Below the pieces are notes generated by a model, which was given only the letters and a program-made list of their open reading frames with translations, searched no databases and was not told the origin of the DNA. From Phylloscopus collybita (Eukaryota; Chordata; Aves; Passeriformes; Phylloscopidae), in contig JAJNNQ010000044.1 of NCBI GenBank assembly GCA_027886175.1, forward strand, positions 248,001-312,000: 64,000 nt of DNA, written 5' to 3'. Shown here one piece after another: positions 32,401 through 44,311 of the stretch. Position 1 is the first letter of the stretch. The number at the start of each line of letters is the position of its first letter. The position numbers were made by a program, and so were the translations under genes.

Positions 32401-35400
32401 GGGATTGTGATGCTTTTCCATGGAAAAATGGGTGAGAATAGAGGGAACTGTGCTCCCAAATACATGGAAAAGGGGTGGGAAGTGTTGGGAATGTGCTCCC
32501 AGAGCTGTGAGTCGATGCCCCCACCACAGATCCCAAATTCCTGACTCCAAACCCCCATTCCCAGAACTTCCCCGAGCCTTTTCCACGAGCTGAGGTTGGG
32601 AGCTGCAGAGAGGCAGAATTTTCCTGGGAAAAAGCCAAAATTGGGACGTTCCCATCTCCTCATCGAGGGCCCTTGGAAGGACCGGGATTTTCCGTATCAG
32701 GGAACATTCTCAGTTGGGATTCCCAGGATCAGGGCCCATTTCTGAGCAAGATTCCCAGGAACAGGGAAGATTCCAGAGCAGAATTTTTGGGAGCAGGGGA
32801 CATTCCTGATTGGAATTTCTGGGCTCAGGGGCCATTCCAGGGCTCAGGGACCATTTCAGAACAGGATTTTTGGGATCAGGGCCATTCCTGAGCGGGATCC
32901 CCCTGCTCAGGGGCCATTTCAGAACAGGATTTTTGGGATCAGGACCATTCCTGAGCGGGATCCCCCTGCTCAGGGGCCATTTCAGAACAGGATTTTTAGG
33001 ATCAGTGACCATTCCCGACTGGTGTTCCCGGGCACCACTCCAGACCGGGATTTTTTAGACTCACGACCATTCCGGATTGGAATTCCCGGGCGCAGAGGCC
33101 TCTCCAGGGCGCAGGGGCCATTTCAGAGCAGGATTTCCGGGATCAGGAACCATTCCCGACCGGGATCTCCCGGCTCAGGGGCCATTTCAGAGCAGGGTTT
33201 TTAGCATCAGGCCCCATCCGCAGCCGCTTTCCCCGGGGCAATGGCGGGGCTGGCCAAGCGCTCCCAGGCCTGAAGCCGCCTCCTCTCCCCCCTCACCGCG
33301 GCAGGAGCGGGCCCCGCTGGAAGCAGGAGGGATCCGGGAGCGGCTGCCGGCGCCGCGGGGACACGCACGGGGTAAGCTCGGGCTCCGGCAGCCGCTCCCA
33401 GGGGCCCTCCCAGCCCGCAGCTCCCGTCCCGCCCCACTCATCCCGGGTATTTTTTTTTTTTTTCCCTTTGTTTGCGTTCTGCAGGGGAGGAAATCCGGGA
33501 GCTGGACATGGTGCCTGAGGCGTTGCTGCACCCCGAGCGCCCCACCTTAATCGAGCGCCTGGCAGGCAGCTTCACCAAGAGGAAACGCTCCACGCCGCAG
33601 AAATTCGTGGGTAAGGAAAAGATGGAAAAGCTGGGGGGGAAAAAAAAAAAAATTCTCCCGGCGGGAGATGAGGGGCGGCCTCAGGGATGGCCGGGTGTGG
33701 AGGGGGGAGCGGCGCGGGAAAGGGAATCCCCACACAAAGGTCTCAAAATGGGCTTCAAATTAACAAAAACAACAACAAAAAACCCCACCCCACCCGCCCC
33801 CCCCCCAAAAAAAACCCGCCAAAAAAAACCGCCAAAAAAACCCCAAAAAACCCCCCCCAAAAAAACCAACCAAAAAAGCCCAAAACAACAACAACAACAA
33901 AAAAAAGCAAAACCAAAAAACCCGGGTCAATTTGAAAAATATAAATTCAAATTTAAAGTAAAGTGACTCTTTAAGAAAAGGCTTTAATTAAAAAAAAAAA
34001 AAAATCCCCTCACATTTTTTTAAAAAAATCTTTATGTTAAAAAATACCCACAAAGTAACCAAAAATCCTCGAATCAGCAAAATCCCAAGGGAAACGCATC
34101 ATGCCCCAGAAATTCGTGGGTAAGGAAAAGATGGAAAAGCTGGGGAATGGGGAAAAAAATTTTCCCGGTGGGAGATGAGGGGTGCTCTCAGGGATGGCCG
34201 GGTGTGGGGAATGGGAATCCCTACACAAAGGCCTCAAAATGGGCCTTAAATTCACATAAAACCTCCTCACATTAAGAAAAAAAACCCCTCCTTAAATTTA
34301 AAAAATCCCCCCTCAAATTAACAAAAAGCCCTCATCTGAAAAATCCCCCCTCATATTTAAAAAGACTCCCTTAAATTAACAACCCCCTCCCAAAATTAAC
34401 AAAAAACTTTCAAACTAACAAAGAAACCCCTCAAATCAACAAAAACCCAGATGAAATGCTCCAAGCTCCAGAAATTTGTGGGTAAGGGGCTCAAAATATC
34501 AAATAACTGGCTCAAATAAAAAAACCTCCTCAAATTAAAGAATTATACCCTGAAATGAAAAAAAAAATCACCTTGAATTAAAAAAAACCCTCAAATAAAA
34601 AATACTCCTTAAATTAAAAAAATTCTGTTCTCAAATTAACAAAAAAGCCCCTCAAATTAACAAAGCTCCCTCAAAAAATAATCCCTCAAATTTTAAAAAA
34701 AACCTTTATAGAAGCCCCTCAAATTAACAAAACCCCCCCTTAAATTAAAAGAAACCCACTGAAATTAAAAAAAGGCCTTAAATTTAAAAAACCCTCTTCA
34801 AATTAAAAAATCCCCATCTTTAGTTAAATAAATCCTCAAATTAACAAAACTCCCCCTCAAATGAAAAAAAATCTCAAAATTTCTCCTCTCAAATTAACAA
34901 AAACACCCCTTAAATTAAAGAAATCCGCCCTCAAATTAACAAGAAGGCCTTAAGTTAAACTCCTCAAGTTAAAAAACTCCCTTAAATGAACAAAAAAGCC
35001 TCAAATTAACAAAAAAAACCCCTCAAACCAACAAAACTCCCTCATATTAAAAAAAAAAACCTCGTGGAAAAAAATACCCCTCAAAGTAAAAAACCCCTTG
35101 AATTAAAAACACCCTCAAATTAAAACAATCTCTCCTCATATACAAAAAATACCCCCTTAAATTACAAAAAACAAGTTGAAATTTAAAAAAAACCCTGAAA
35201 TGAAAAAAAATCCCCTCAAATTAAAAAAACAAAACAAAACAAACAAACAAACAAAAACCCCACAAAAAACAACAACAACCCATCAAATTAAAAGAAAACC
35301 CTAACATTAAAAAATTCCCTCATCAGACACCGGCTGTTAATGGAATTCTGGGGGGCAATCCCCCCACCTCTCTCCCCTCCCCCCACCCCCAGTGAACTCT

Positions 35401-36831
35401 TTTGGGGTTCATTTTGATAATTTGGGGGGGGGGGGGGTGGTGTTTACCCCTCAATAAAAATCCCACTGGAATTTCGGAGACTTTTCCCCCCCAGCTCCTG
35501 CTCCCTGCCCCCTTCCTGGGAAAAATGAACCCAAATTTTGGAGCTGAACCCCCCTGGGACCCCCAAACGTGGGGGGAGCTGCTGAATTCCAAACTTTATC
35601 TGAGGAATTTCTGGAATGGGGTGTGGGGAACCCCAGGATCTCCCCCATGGTGTGCTTTGGGATCTCCTCATCCTCCTGATCCTGACCCTAAACCCAAACC
35701 TGCCCCATCCCAACCCCTCTGATATTGGGGTCCCCTAAACCCAAACCTGCCCCATCCCGACTGCTCTTTCTGGTTTTGGGGCCCCCCAATTTCAAACCCC
35801 AAACCTGCCCCATTTTGACCCATCTCTCTGATATTGGGTCCCCCAACTCCAAATTTCCCCAACCCCTCTCTGTGATTTGAGGCTGTCCCCAAGCCATTCC
35901 TGCCACTTTTTCTCCCCCTTTGTCCAATTCCTGTTGCTTTTCTCTCTCTTTATTTCCAATATTGGGGGTCTGGGGGATTTCCCAACCCCTCTCGGTGATT
36001 CTGGGGTGCACTCATCCCACCCCAACCCCTCTCAGGGATTCTGGGGTGCCCTGAGGGTGCTTTTATCCCGCCCCAGCCCCTCTCCGGTATTTTGGGGTGC
36101 CCTGGCAGTGCCTTCACCCCACCCCAACCCCTCTCCCCGCAGGTGAGAAGCAGATGCGTTTCGCCCTCTCGGAGCTGCCCTTCGATGTCAGCCCGGGCTT
36201 CGAGAAGGACGTGGAGGTGGTGCCGGCCCGCGGCCACCCCCTGGACCCGCCCTACGCCGGGCCCCTGTCCCTGCTGGGCGCGGGGGACCCCCTGCGCCCG
36301 CTGCGCCTGGCCACCAACTGCATCACCGAGGTGACGCCGGTGATCAGCTCCGTCTACACGCAGATCCAGGCGCTGCCCGCCCGCCTCGAGCTGCCGCGGG
36401 GCCGCGACTCCTCCGAGGACGGCCCCGAGGGCATCCCGGTGATCTTCCGCAGCAGCCGCGACGCCGGCGGCTCCCCTTCCAACGGCTGCCAGGACTCCAC
36501 GGACACCGAGAGCATCCAGGAGGAGCGGGCGGGCGGCGGCAGCAGCCGGCACAGCCCCGCCTACGCCAAGGAGGAGCCCAAGGAGGAGCCCGAGGGGGCG
36601 GCGCGCTGCTTCCCCAAGGAGGCGCTGCGGGTGCTCAACGAGGAGGGCGAGCAGCTGCGGGCCTTCTGCTGCGAGCACTGCCGCGTGCTCTTCCTGGACC
36701 ACGTCATGTTCACCATCCACATGGGCTGCCACGGCTTCAGGGACCCTTTCGAGTGCAACATCTGCGGCTACCGCAGCCAGGACCGCTACGAGTTCTCCTC
36801 GCACATCGTGCGCGGCGAGCACAAGATATGA
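21974..36831 (+). CDS. IKZF4: IKZF4 (Eos) zinc-finger transcription factor, seven coding exons
   Basis: IKZF4/Eos is an Ikaros-family repressor, known as a FOXP3 partner in regulatory T cells. Exons are 21974-22013, 25749-25835, 28647-28895, 29893-30060, 31586-31726, 33485-33610 and 36143-36831. They total 1500 nt (499 aa), with all junctions in phase. The protein starts MDIEDCN. Four N-terminal C2H2 fingers follow: about 104-124 (CDVCGMVC), 130-152 (CQQCGASF), 158-180 (CPFCSYAC) and 191-214 (CSSCGRSY, ending HRERCH). Two C-terminal dimerisation fingers ([16 protein letters not shown]) end the protein. [12 protein letters not shown] and DSTDTES mark the linker. Exon 2 (GDSPLEQEF) is the least certain exon. 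It fits both phases, is 87 nt long and could be skipped in frame. The sequence fits Eos better than Helios because of the MDIEDC start and IKZF4 synteny. Confidence 0.93.
22740..23660 (+). repeat. Long-period repeat in IKZF4 intron (about 170 bp units)
   Basis: Units contain ttcccacattcccatccctctcc, then cggctccattcccagttcctggc, then ttttgggaatgccccatttccc and cgctaaaattctgggatccc. They recur about five times. A poly(T) stretch lies at 23365-23403. Confidence 0.8.
24010..25720 (+). repeat. Degenerate tandem repeats in IKZF4 intron before exon 2
   Basis: At 24185-24470 a ~165 bp unit (gggatcccggaattccccttttccatgggataaagc, then ttggagttggatcagagc) is present twice. From 24490 to 24900 come ggaatttgggaattctgga units, and from 25240 to 25720 come gggattgggaattcccctctgg units with cccaaatccagg. 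Confidence 0.7.
25840..26560 (+). repeat. Degenerate repeats after IKZF4 exon 2
   Basis: Units of ccctggtgagtattcccagaattcccaga, which resemble the exon 2 donor edge, occur at 25830-26050. A ~130 bp unit with gggagctctggaatctcagcattccagagggtgag repeats three times at 26225-26540. Confidence 0.65.
26560..27420 (+). other. IKZF4 intron, no gene seen
   Basis: Contains a tandem of ccaattcccgaatcccttccc (26820-26950). No coding exon matching the Ikaros family was seen. Confidence 0.5.
27420..28070 (+). repeat. T-rich repeat (ttttttcccagggagttttcc)
   Basis: About 30 degenerate copies of a ~20 bp T-rich unit, each with a cccaggga core resembling an acceptor, lie on the + strand of the intron. Confidence 0.8.
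28320..28640 (+). repeat. Pyrimidine minisatellite before IKZF4 exon 3
   Basis: Units of ccctctccccatcccattttccctcttatcccattt run up to the exon 3 acceptor (ttccag at 28641-28646) and form its polypyrimidine tract. Confidence 0.8.
28857..29076 (+). repeat. IKZF4: Copy of the IKZF4 zinc-finger 1 exon donor edge
   Basis: The exon end and donor at about 28860-28915 ([11 protein letters not shown] then gtgagatcccggg) recur at about 29015-29075 as [11 protein letters not shown] followed by gtgagatcccggg. The copy keeps GT but changes the base before it (g to a). Confidence 0.85.
29190..29700 (+). repeat. Telomere-like degenerate repeat inside IKZF4
   Basis: About 40 variants of TTAGGG-type hexamers and longer units (gggtttagggttagggt, gggttgagggtcagggctg). 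The 29400-29530 part is a cleaner 18-19 bp array of ctgggttgagggtcaggg. It separates the exons for zinc fingers 1 and 2. Confidence 0.8.
29731..29935 (+). repeat. IKZF4: 81-bp tandem copies of the IKZF4 zinc-finger 2 exon start
   Basis: The acceptor plus exon start (gagaacggccgttccagtgc...) is present at 29731 and 29812 and at the true exon start 29893, with exact spacing of 81 bp (27 codons). All three acceptors are intact (ttccag or attccag), and the [10 protein letters not shown] codons are identical in all three. No stop codon separates them. A fourth, decayed acceptor copy lies at 29176. Confidence 0.93.
30295..30425 (+). repeat. Short tandem repeat (gatcccatagattccatcc)
   Basis: Units of 10-20 bp in the intron after the zinc-finger 2/3 exon. 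Confidence 0.75.
30540..31000 (+). repeat. Tandem repeat (ctggatctgcctcctgctccag)
   Basis: Units with ggatctgcctcctgctccag, gattttccctcattgg and gtccttcaggggatcccaaa recur three times (near 30557, 30702 and 30878) with a partial fourth. The centre of each looks like a splice acceptor. Confidence 0.75.
31840..32500 (+). repeat. ~55 bp minisatellite containing a TTTTCCATGGAAAA palindrome
   Basis: About 13 units of ttgtgatccttttccatggaaaaagggtggggaatgagggat. Most carry a 12-16 bp perfect palindrome centred on CCATGG. It lies in the intron after the zinc-finger 4 exon. Confidence 0.85.
32690..33230 (+). repeat. ~32/63 bp minisatellite (ggatttttgggatcagggccatt)
   Basis: Units alternate between aggatttttgggatcagggccattcc and gagcgggatccccctgctcagggg. 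Three adjacent 63-bp copies at 32860-33000 are nearly identical. Confidence 0.85.
33590..34490 (+). repeat. IKZF4: Copies of the IKZF4 exon 6 donor edge
   Basis: The exon 6 end with donor (cgccgcagaaattcgtgg|gtaaggaaaag) and about 150 bp of following intron are repeated at about 34090-34260, with gccccagaaattcgtgggtaagg. A third, shorter copy lies at about 34452-34487 (ctccagaaatttgtgggtaagg). All three keep a gtaagg donor. Confidence 0.9.
34260..35330 (+). repeat. A-rich minisatellite (cccctcaaattaacaaaaa)
   Basis: About 50 degenerate copies of a 17-22 bp unit. No coding potential. It fills the intron before the last IKZF4 exon. Confidence 0.85.
35690..36142 (+). repeat. IKZF4: Repeats carrying the pyrimidine tract of the last IKZF4 acceptor
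   Basis: Units of ccaacccctctc followed by ggtgattctggggtgccct recur near 35985, 36024, 36076 and 36125, the last ending in the functional ccccgcag (36135-36142). Only the true copy has the full acceptor. Upstream units at 35690-35870 (aaacctgccccatcccaacccctctgatattggggtcccc) belong to the same family. Confidence 0.75.
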
Positions 36832-37130
36832 GGTCGGAAAGATCCCTCCCCACCCCTGCCTCCAGTTCCCCGATTTTCCCCTTCTTCCCCCTTGGCAAAC
36901 ACTAAATGTGAGGCTGGGAAATTCCCCCGTCTCAAATTCCCCATTTTTCCCTGATTTTTCTTCTCCCATTTCCCCTCCCACATCGTGCCCAAAATGTGAG
37001 GTTGGAAAAACATCTCCCCTGCCTCAAATTCCTGTTTTTCCCCCTCGATTTTCCCCTCTCATTGCCCCTCCCTCATTGTGTGCCATGAGCACAAAATGTG
37101 AGGTTGGAAAAAAAATCCCCCCACCCCAGC
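36800..37130 (+). repeat. IKZF4: Copies of the IKZF4 stop-codon region in the 3'UTR
   Basis: The stop context aagatatgaggtcggaaa (TGA 36829-36831) recurs as aaatgtgaggctggg, aaatgtgaggttgg and aaatgtgaggttgg with TGA at about 36909, 36996 and 37099. Spacing is about 80-103 bp. Upstream parts of the exon (cacatcgtg, gagcacaa) are also kept in the later copies. Confidence 0.85.
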
Positions 37131-39620
37131 CTCAAATTCCCCCTTTTTCCCCCCAGTTTTCCCCCTCGTGGCCCCTCCCATTCTTAGGGCATGGAACTGT
37201 TATGTTTTGTTGTAATTTTTTTCTTTTATACTCCTTTGCACTGACTTTGGCTATAAAAAACAAAACAAAAAAAAAGTATTTAAAAACAACGTTAAAAAAA
37301 CCCCAAAAAAACCAGAAACCCACCCTGAAAACGCAACTGGCCCCGCCCATGGGGAGCCCTTAATTCTTTTTATAAACGGAGTTATTTAAATATTGAATAG
37401 GAACCGACTTTTTTTTGTGCTTTTTTTTCCCTCCCCCCGTTATTTATTAAGCTTTTCAGTTGCTCTTTTGATAATTCTTGGGGTTTTTCACCAAAAAAAA
37501 AACAAAAAACAAAAAACAACAAAAAAAAAAAAAATCACACGACAAAAAAGGGTCTCACTTGAATTTTGGAGACTGTTCCCCCCCTTGCCCTGCTCCTGCC
37601 GGCTCCCGGCACTGCCCGGCCCCATTCCCGGGCTAAAGGAACCTCAAAATTTGGTGCTAAACCCCCCGGGACCCCCCAAAACCCAGCCTGAGCCCCCCAC
37701 CCCGGGGGGAGCTGCCCCTTCCCGAGCTTTAACCGGGGAACCCCGGAATGGGATGTGGGGACCCCCAAAATCCTTCCCCAAATCCCCTCGGAGCCTTTCC
37801 CCCTCTCCTGACCCCTAAAATGAAGGATGAAGGTCCTGGGGGTCTCCTCCTCTTCCTCAGCACAGCCAGGGTGGGACCCCCAGATCTGGGATCCCCCCAA
37901 GTTTGGGGTTTGACAAAGGAGAGGAACTCAGCAGACCCCAATCCCAGCCCATGGGACCCTCAGATCTGGGGGGACCCCTCGCTGCAGCCCCCCATTCTTA
38001 GGGACCCCCAGTCCCCATCCCTCCAATCTGGGGGACCCCCAGCTCATGGGGACCCCTAACCACAGCCCCCCCACCCATGGGCCCCTCCCCACCCCAGTCC
38101 TGCACCCATGGGAACTCCCAGGTCCCATCCCTTGGTGCCGGGGGCCCCCCAGCCCAGATCCTCATCCCTCAGTGCTGAGGGACCCCTGACTCAGTCCCCC
38201 ACCCATGGGGGCCCTGAGGCTTCCACTCCTTGGATCTGGGGGGGGGCCCCCACCCATGGGGACCCCCAGACCCCATCTCAGAACCCTAGCCCTGGGAACT
38301 GGAGACCCCCACCCTTGAGGAGCCTCATCCCTTGGATTTGAGGAACCCCTCTTGCTGCAGCCCCCCCACCCATGGGGACCCCACCCCTCAGAGCTGGGGG
38401 ACCCCTCACTACAGCCTCCCAGCCATGGGTCCCCCCCACCCATGGAGACCCCTAAGCCCCCTGCCCTCACCCACAGACACCCCAGTCCCCATGGGTGACC
38501 CCAATGGGGACCCCATTCCCGAACCAACCCACCCCTCACACCTTGGGGACCCCTCTTGCTGCAGCCCCCCACCCACGGGTCCCCCCGCCCCGTTTCCCCC
38601 CATTTTGGGGGTCCCACCCCCCCGGCCCAGGACGCATAAAACGCCCCCGCGGTGGCAGCGGGGGCCAAACCAAAGCTGTCCCCGAGCAGGGGACACCCAC
38701 GAGCACCTCAGCAGCGCCCGCTGCCCCTCCCCAGCCCTCAGCTTTGGGGACTGCAGGGGATTTTTCCCCTCTCCTCCCCCTCCCACGGCGCTCAGGGGGG
38801 ACCCCCACTCCCAGCTGCCCTTTTGGGGGTGCCCCCACCCCTCCCCCAGCTCCCGAACCAACCCAAAAAAGGGGGCTTTTAACCCGAAACCGGGTTTCCA
38901 ACCCCAAAGTGGGGCTTTTTCTAACCCAGAACCAAGGGGTTTGAACCCCAAAAAGGGTTTTTTTAACCCAATTCAAAGCTCTGCCATTTCCAACCCCTCG
39001 TGGGTTGGTTGAGTTGGGGTTTTTTTCCCCCTTTTCTGTTCCTTTTTTCCATTTTCTGTCTCCTCTTTTCGATTTTTCCTATTTTCATTTTCCCTCCTTT
39101 TCCATTTTCTTTTTCCCCTTTAATGTTTTTTCCTCTCTTTTTCCATTTTTTTGCTTCTTTTTCATTTTTCCCCCATCTTCCTTCTTCCCTTTTCCTATTT
39201 TTCCCTTTTTCATTTTCTTTACCTGCTTCATTCCTCTTTTTCCAAATTTCCCCCTTTATCATTTCCCCCCATTTTCATTTTTCCCTTTTCCATTTTGTTT
39301 TCTTCCCTTTTTCATTTTTCTTTCCGTCCTTTCCATTCTTTCCTCCCCTCTTTTTTGTCCCCCTTTTCCATTTTATTTCCCTCTTTTCCATTCCCCCCCC
39401 CTTTTTTTTCTCCTTTTCCATTTCTTTCCAGTTTTCCCCCCTTTTTTTCCCCCGTTTTTCGGCGTCAGACCCGAAACTGTAGGAATTTTCTAAGACCTCC
39501 AGGTGGCTTTATCCCTGTAAATATCTATTTTTTAAACCCGACAGATGAAGAACAAATGAGGATGTGCAATACCCCCCCAGTTTTTCCCAAAATCCCGAGG
39601 AATTAATGGATTCACTGTTG

Positions 39621-39622
<2 letters not shown>

Positions 39623-39669
<47 letters not shown>
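39623..39669 (+). repeat. Poly(T) tract of about 47 bases
   Basis: An uninterrupted T run near the end of the IKZF4 3'UTR. A second run of about 17 T lies at 39726-39742. Confidence 0.9.
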
Positions 39670-39670
<1 letters not shown>

Positions 39671-39857
39671 TTAGGTTTTTTGGCTTTGCCCTTTTTTGTG
39701 AGGTTTTGGACTTGCTTTTTGACCTTTTTTTTTTTTTTTTTTCCAAATTCCCCCTTTTCCCAGGAGCTTTTGTATCTGTAAAATATTGTAATTAATGATT
39801 TGTTGTAATGAGATCTACTGTAAGTTTTGTACTGTACTGGCTGAGGCTCTGGTTCAA

Positions 39858-39863
39858 AATAAA
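39858..39863 (+). terminator. IKZF4: IKZF4 poly(A) signal
   Basis: AATAAA in ggttcaaaataaacagg, preceded by a unique stretch with ttgtaatgagatctactgtaag. This is the only canonical signal between the IKZF4 stop codon and the RPS26 promoter. Confidence 0.85.
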
Positions 39864-39899
39864 CAGGAATAATTTAATGTGCCCCCCCCCAAGCCCCAA

Positions 39900-40640
39900 A
39901 AATCCCTTTCCTCAACTTTGGGGACACCGGAGGGGACAGGGGACATTGGGGACACTCAGGAATTGGGGGGAGGACGTTGGGGACATCCAGAAATGGGGGA
40001 GGAAGGGACATTGGGAGTCTCCTTTAGGGGGTTTTTGGGGGGACACAGGACATTGGGGACATCGAGAAGGGACAGGGGACATTGGGGACCCCGATGGATT
40101 TGGGAGGGCAGAACAAACGGGACACTGGGGACACCCAGGAATAGGAGGGGAAAGGACGTTGGGGGTCTCTTGGAGGGGGTTTGAGGGGGACACAGGACAT
40201 TGGGGACACGCAGAAATGGTGGGCAGGGATAGTGGGGACCCTCAGGAGGGGACAGGGGACATTGGGGACACCCAGGAGTGGCAGGAAAGGACGGTGGGGA
40301 CAGACTAGGGGGACACAGCACAGAGGGGTGGACACAAATGGCATTGGCGACCCCCATGGATAGAGGGGGACACAACACTGGGGATCCTGAAGAGGGGACA
40401 AGGGACATTTGGGGACACCTGGGAGTGGGGGAAGGGGGACCCTGGCGACACTCAAGGAGGGACGCAGGACACTGGGGACAACAGAAACGAGGGGAAAGGA
40501 CATCGGGATCTACTTTAGGGGTTTCAGGGGGGACACAGGGTATTGGGGGCACATTAAGTGGGGGGACAATGGGGATCCCCAAGAGGAGACAAAGGACCCT
40601 GGGGATCCCCGGGGTTGGGGACACCCCTACGTCACTGGGG
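39900..40640 (+). repeat. Intergenic minisatellite (ggacattggggacacccagga)
   Basis: Long array of degenerate ~60 and ~120 bp units such as ggacaggggacattggggaca plus cccaggagtggggggaaagga. It fills the gap between IKZF4 and the RPS26 promoter. Confidence 0.85.
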
Positions 40641-40678
40641 TCCCCCATGGACGGCAGGGGACGCCTCCCCCTTTCCGG

Positions 40679-41026
40679 ACTCCATTTCCCAGCAGCCCTC
40701 ACGGCGTGAGCGCCTTGAGGATGACGTCACAGGCAGTGCGCGGGAGTATCGAATGCGTGCGCAGCGCGTATCCCTCCGCCCACCGCAGGAAAAATAGTCC
40801 CTACACCATCCCCGCTCCCGTTAATTAACAACCCCCCACTCGAACTCCCGCCGCCTGAATCTCATTCTTCCCGCTCCAGTGCCTCGGGCGGAGCAGCTGC
40901 GAGGCCTCCTTGGGTGTTCCAGAGAACCGGAGCGGCAGCGGCGGCGCTTCCGGGCGGAGGGATCGGATGAATATAAGTCCGCCGGTACTTCGGCAGCTCC
41001 TCTTCCGGTTTTCTTTCAGAGCCGCC
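40679..41026 (+). promoter_or_regulatory. RPS26: RPS26 promoter and 5'UTR
   Basis: From upstream: an SBS/ZNF143-like site actccatttcccagcag (40679-40695), a perfect CRE TGACGTCA (40722-40729), an NRF1-like tgcgtgcgca (40754-40763), a TATA-like gaatataag near 40970, and a pyrimidine block ctcctcttccggttttctttc ahead of the ATG that fits a 5'TOP ribosomal-protein leader. The CRE/NRF1/ZNF143 set suggests a strong housekeeping promoter that may also fire in the antisense direction. Confidence 0.75.
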
Positions 41027-43514
<2,488 letters not shown>

Positions 43515-43554
43515 GGAGACGCCAGCCCAGGACGGGACCCCCGCGTGCAGAGTC

Positions 43555-43560
43555 AATAAA
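43555..43560 (+). terminator. RPS26: RPS26 poly(A) signal
   Basis: AATAAA (agtcaataaagactg) lies only 41 bp after the stop codon, typical of the very short 3'UTRs of ribosomal protein genes. Confidence 0.93.
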
Positions 43561-44311
43561 GACTGAAAGCCAAAAGACAATCTGTCCAGAGCCGGCTCCG
43601 TGTTCTTGGGGGATTTGGGAACTGGGAGGGCAGGTTGGGATGCTCTGATCCTACTCTGTATTTTTGGGGGATTTGGGACTCGGCAGGGGGGCTTCTTTGC
43701 GCGGCTCCCGGGCCGCAGGTTGGAAGCCTGGCTGCCCTTGCAGTGCCAAACACTTCCTACAAACTGACATCAGGAACCTGGGGGGCTGAGTTTGGTTTTC
43801 CATAGCAAAGGGCCACTGTTCACGTCCGACTCGGTGAGCTTGGCACAGGGCTCTGAACGGATCAGGATTTCTCCCAGATCCAAGGTGCCACAAATTGGAA
43901 CCCTGCCTACCCTTGGAGTGCTAAACTTGCGTGGACACTCACTCCAACTCTGGCCTGTACCGAACTCTACCTGGATGGCACCCGCAAATGGAAATGATCA
44001 AGGCGTCATCACACAGTCCTGTAATGCTCCTGGCAGGCTTACAAGAGAGGGAAACTGGGTCCATCATCTGGTTGGTGAGGGGAGCATGGGGTAATGCCAG
44101 TAGACTGCCTAGAACACACAATAACTGATGCTTAAGAGTTGCACCAGAAATCGAGACCTGAGCAGTAACAACTGCTTCTGTCCACTGATCGCTGCTCACC
44201 TCGCTCCATTGACCTTTACCGCAGATACCCAACTCCACTTCCTAAAAACAAAGACAAAGAACAGTGCTGTAACAGCCAGCATTTACACTTCCCCTGCAAA
44301 GACAGTGACCC
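43561..44311 (+). other. Unclassified DNA after RPS26
   Basis: No gene recognised. A ~60-bp duplication of cttgggggatttgggaactggg lies at 43603 and 43664. A second loose duplication (ggttggaagcctggctgcccttg versus attggaaccctgcctaccctt) lies at about 43719 and 43894. Composition shifts from GC-rich to balanced here. Confidence 0.5.

Larger units (their letters stand above)
36832..39880 (+). other. IKZF4: IKZF4 3'UTR
   Basis: About 3 kb without coding signal. It contains the stop-region repeats, A-rich tracts near 37255-37310 and 37490-37535, ggggacccccag-type repeats (37760-38640), a T/C-rich tract (39015-39460), a run of about 47 T (39623-39669) and a unique AT-rich terminal stretch (39765-39880) that looks conserved. 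Confidence 0.7.
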
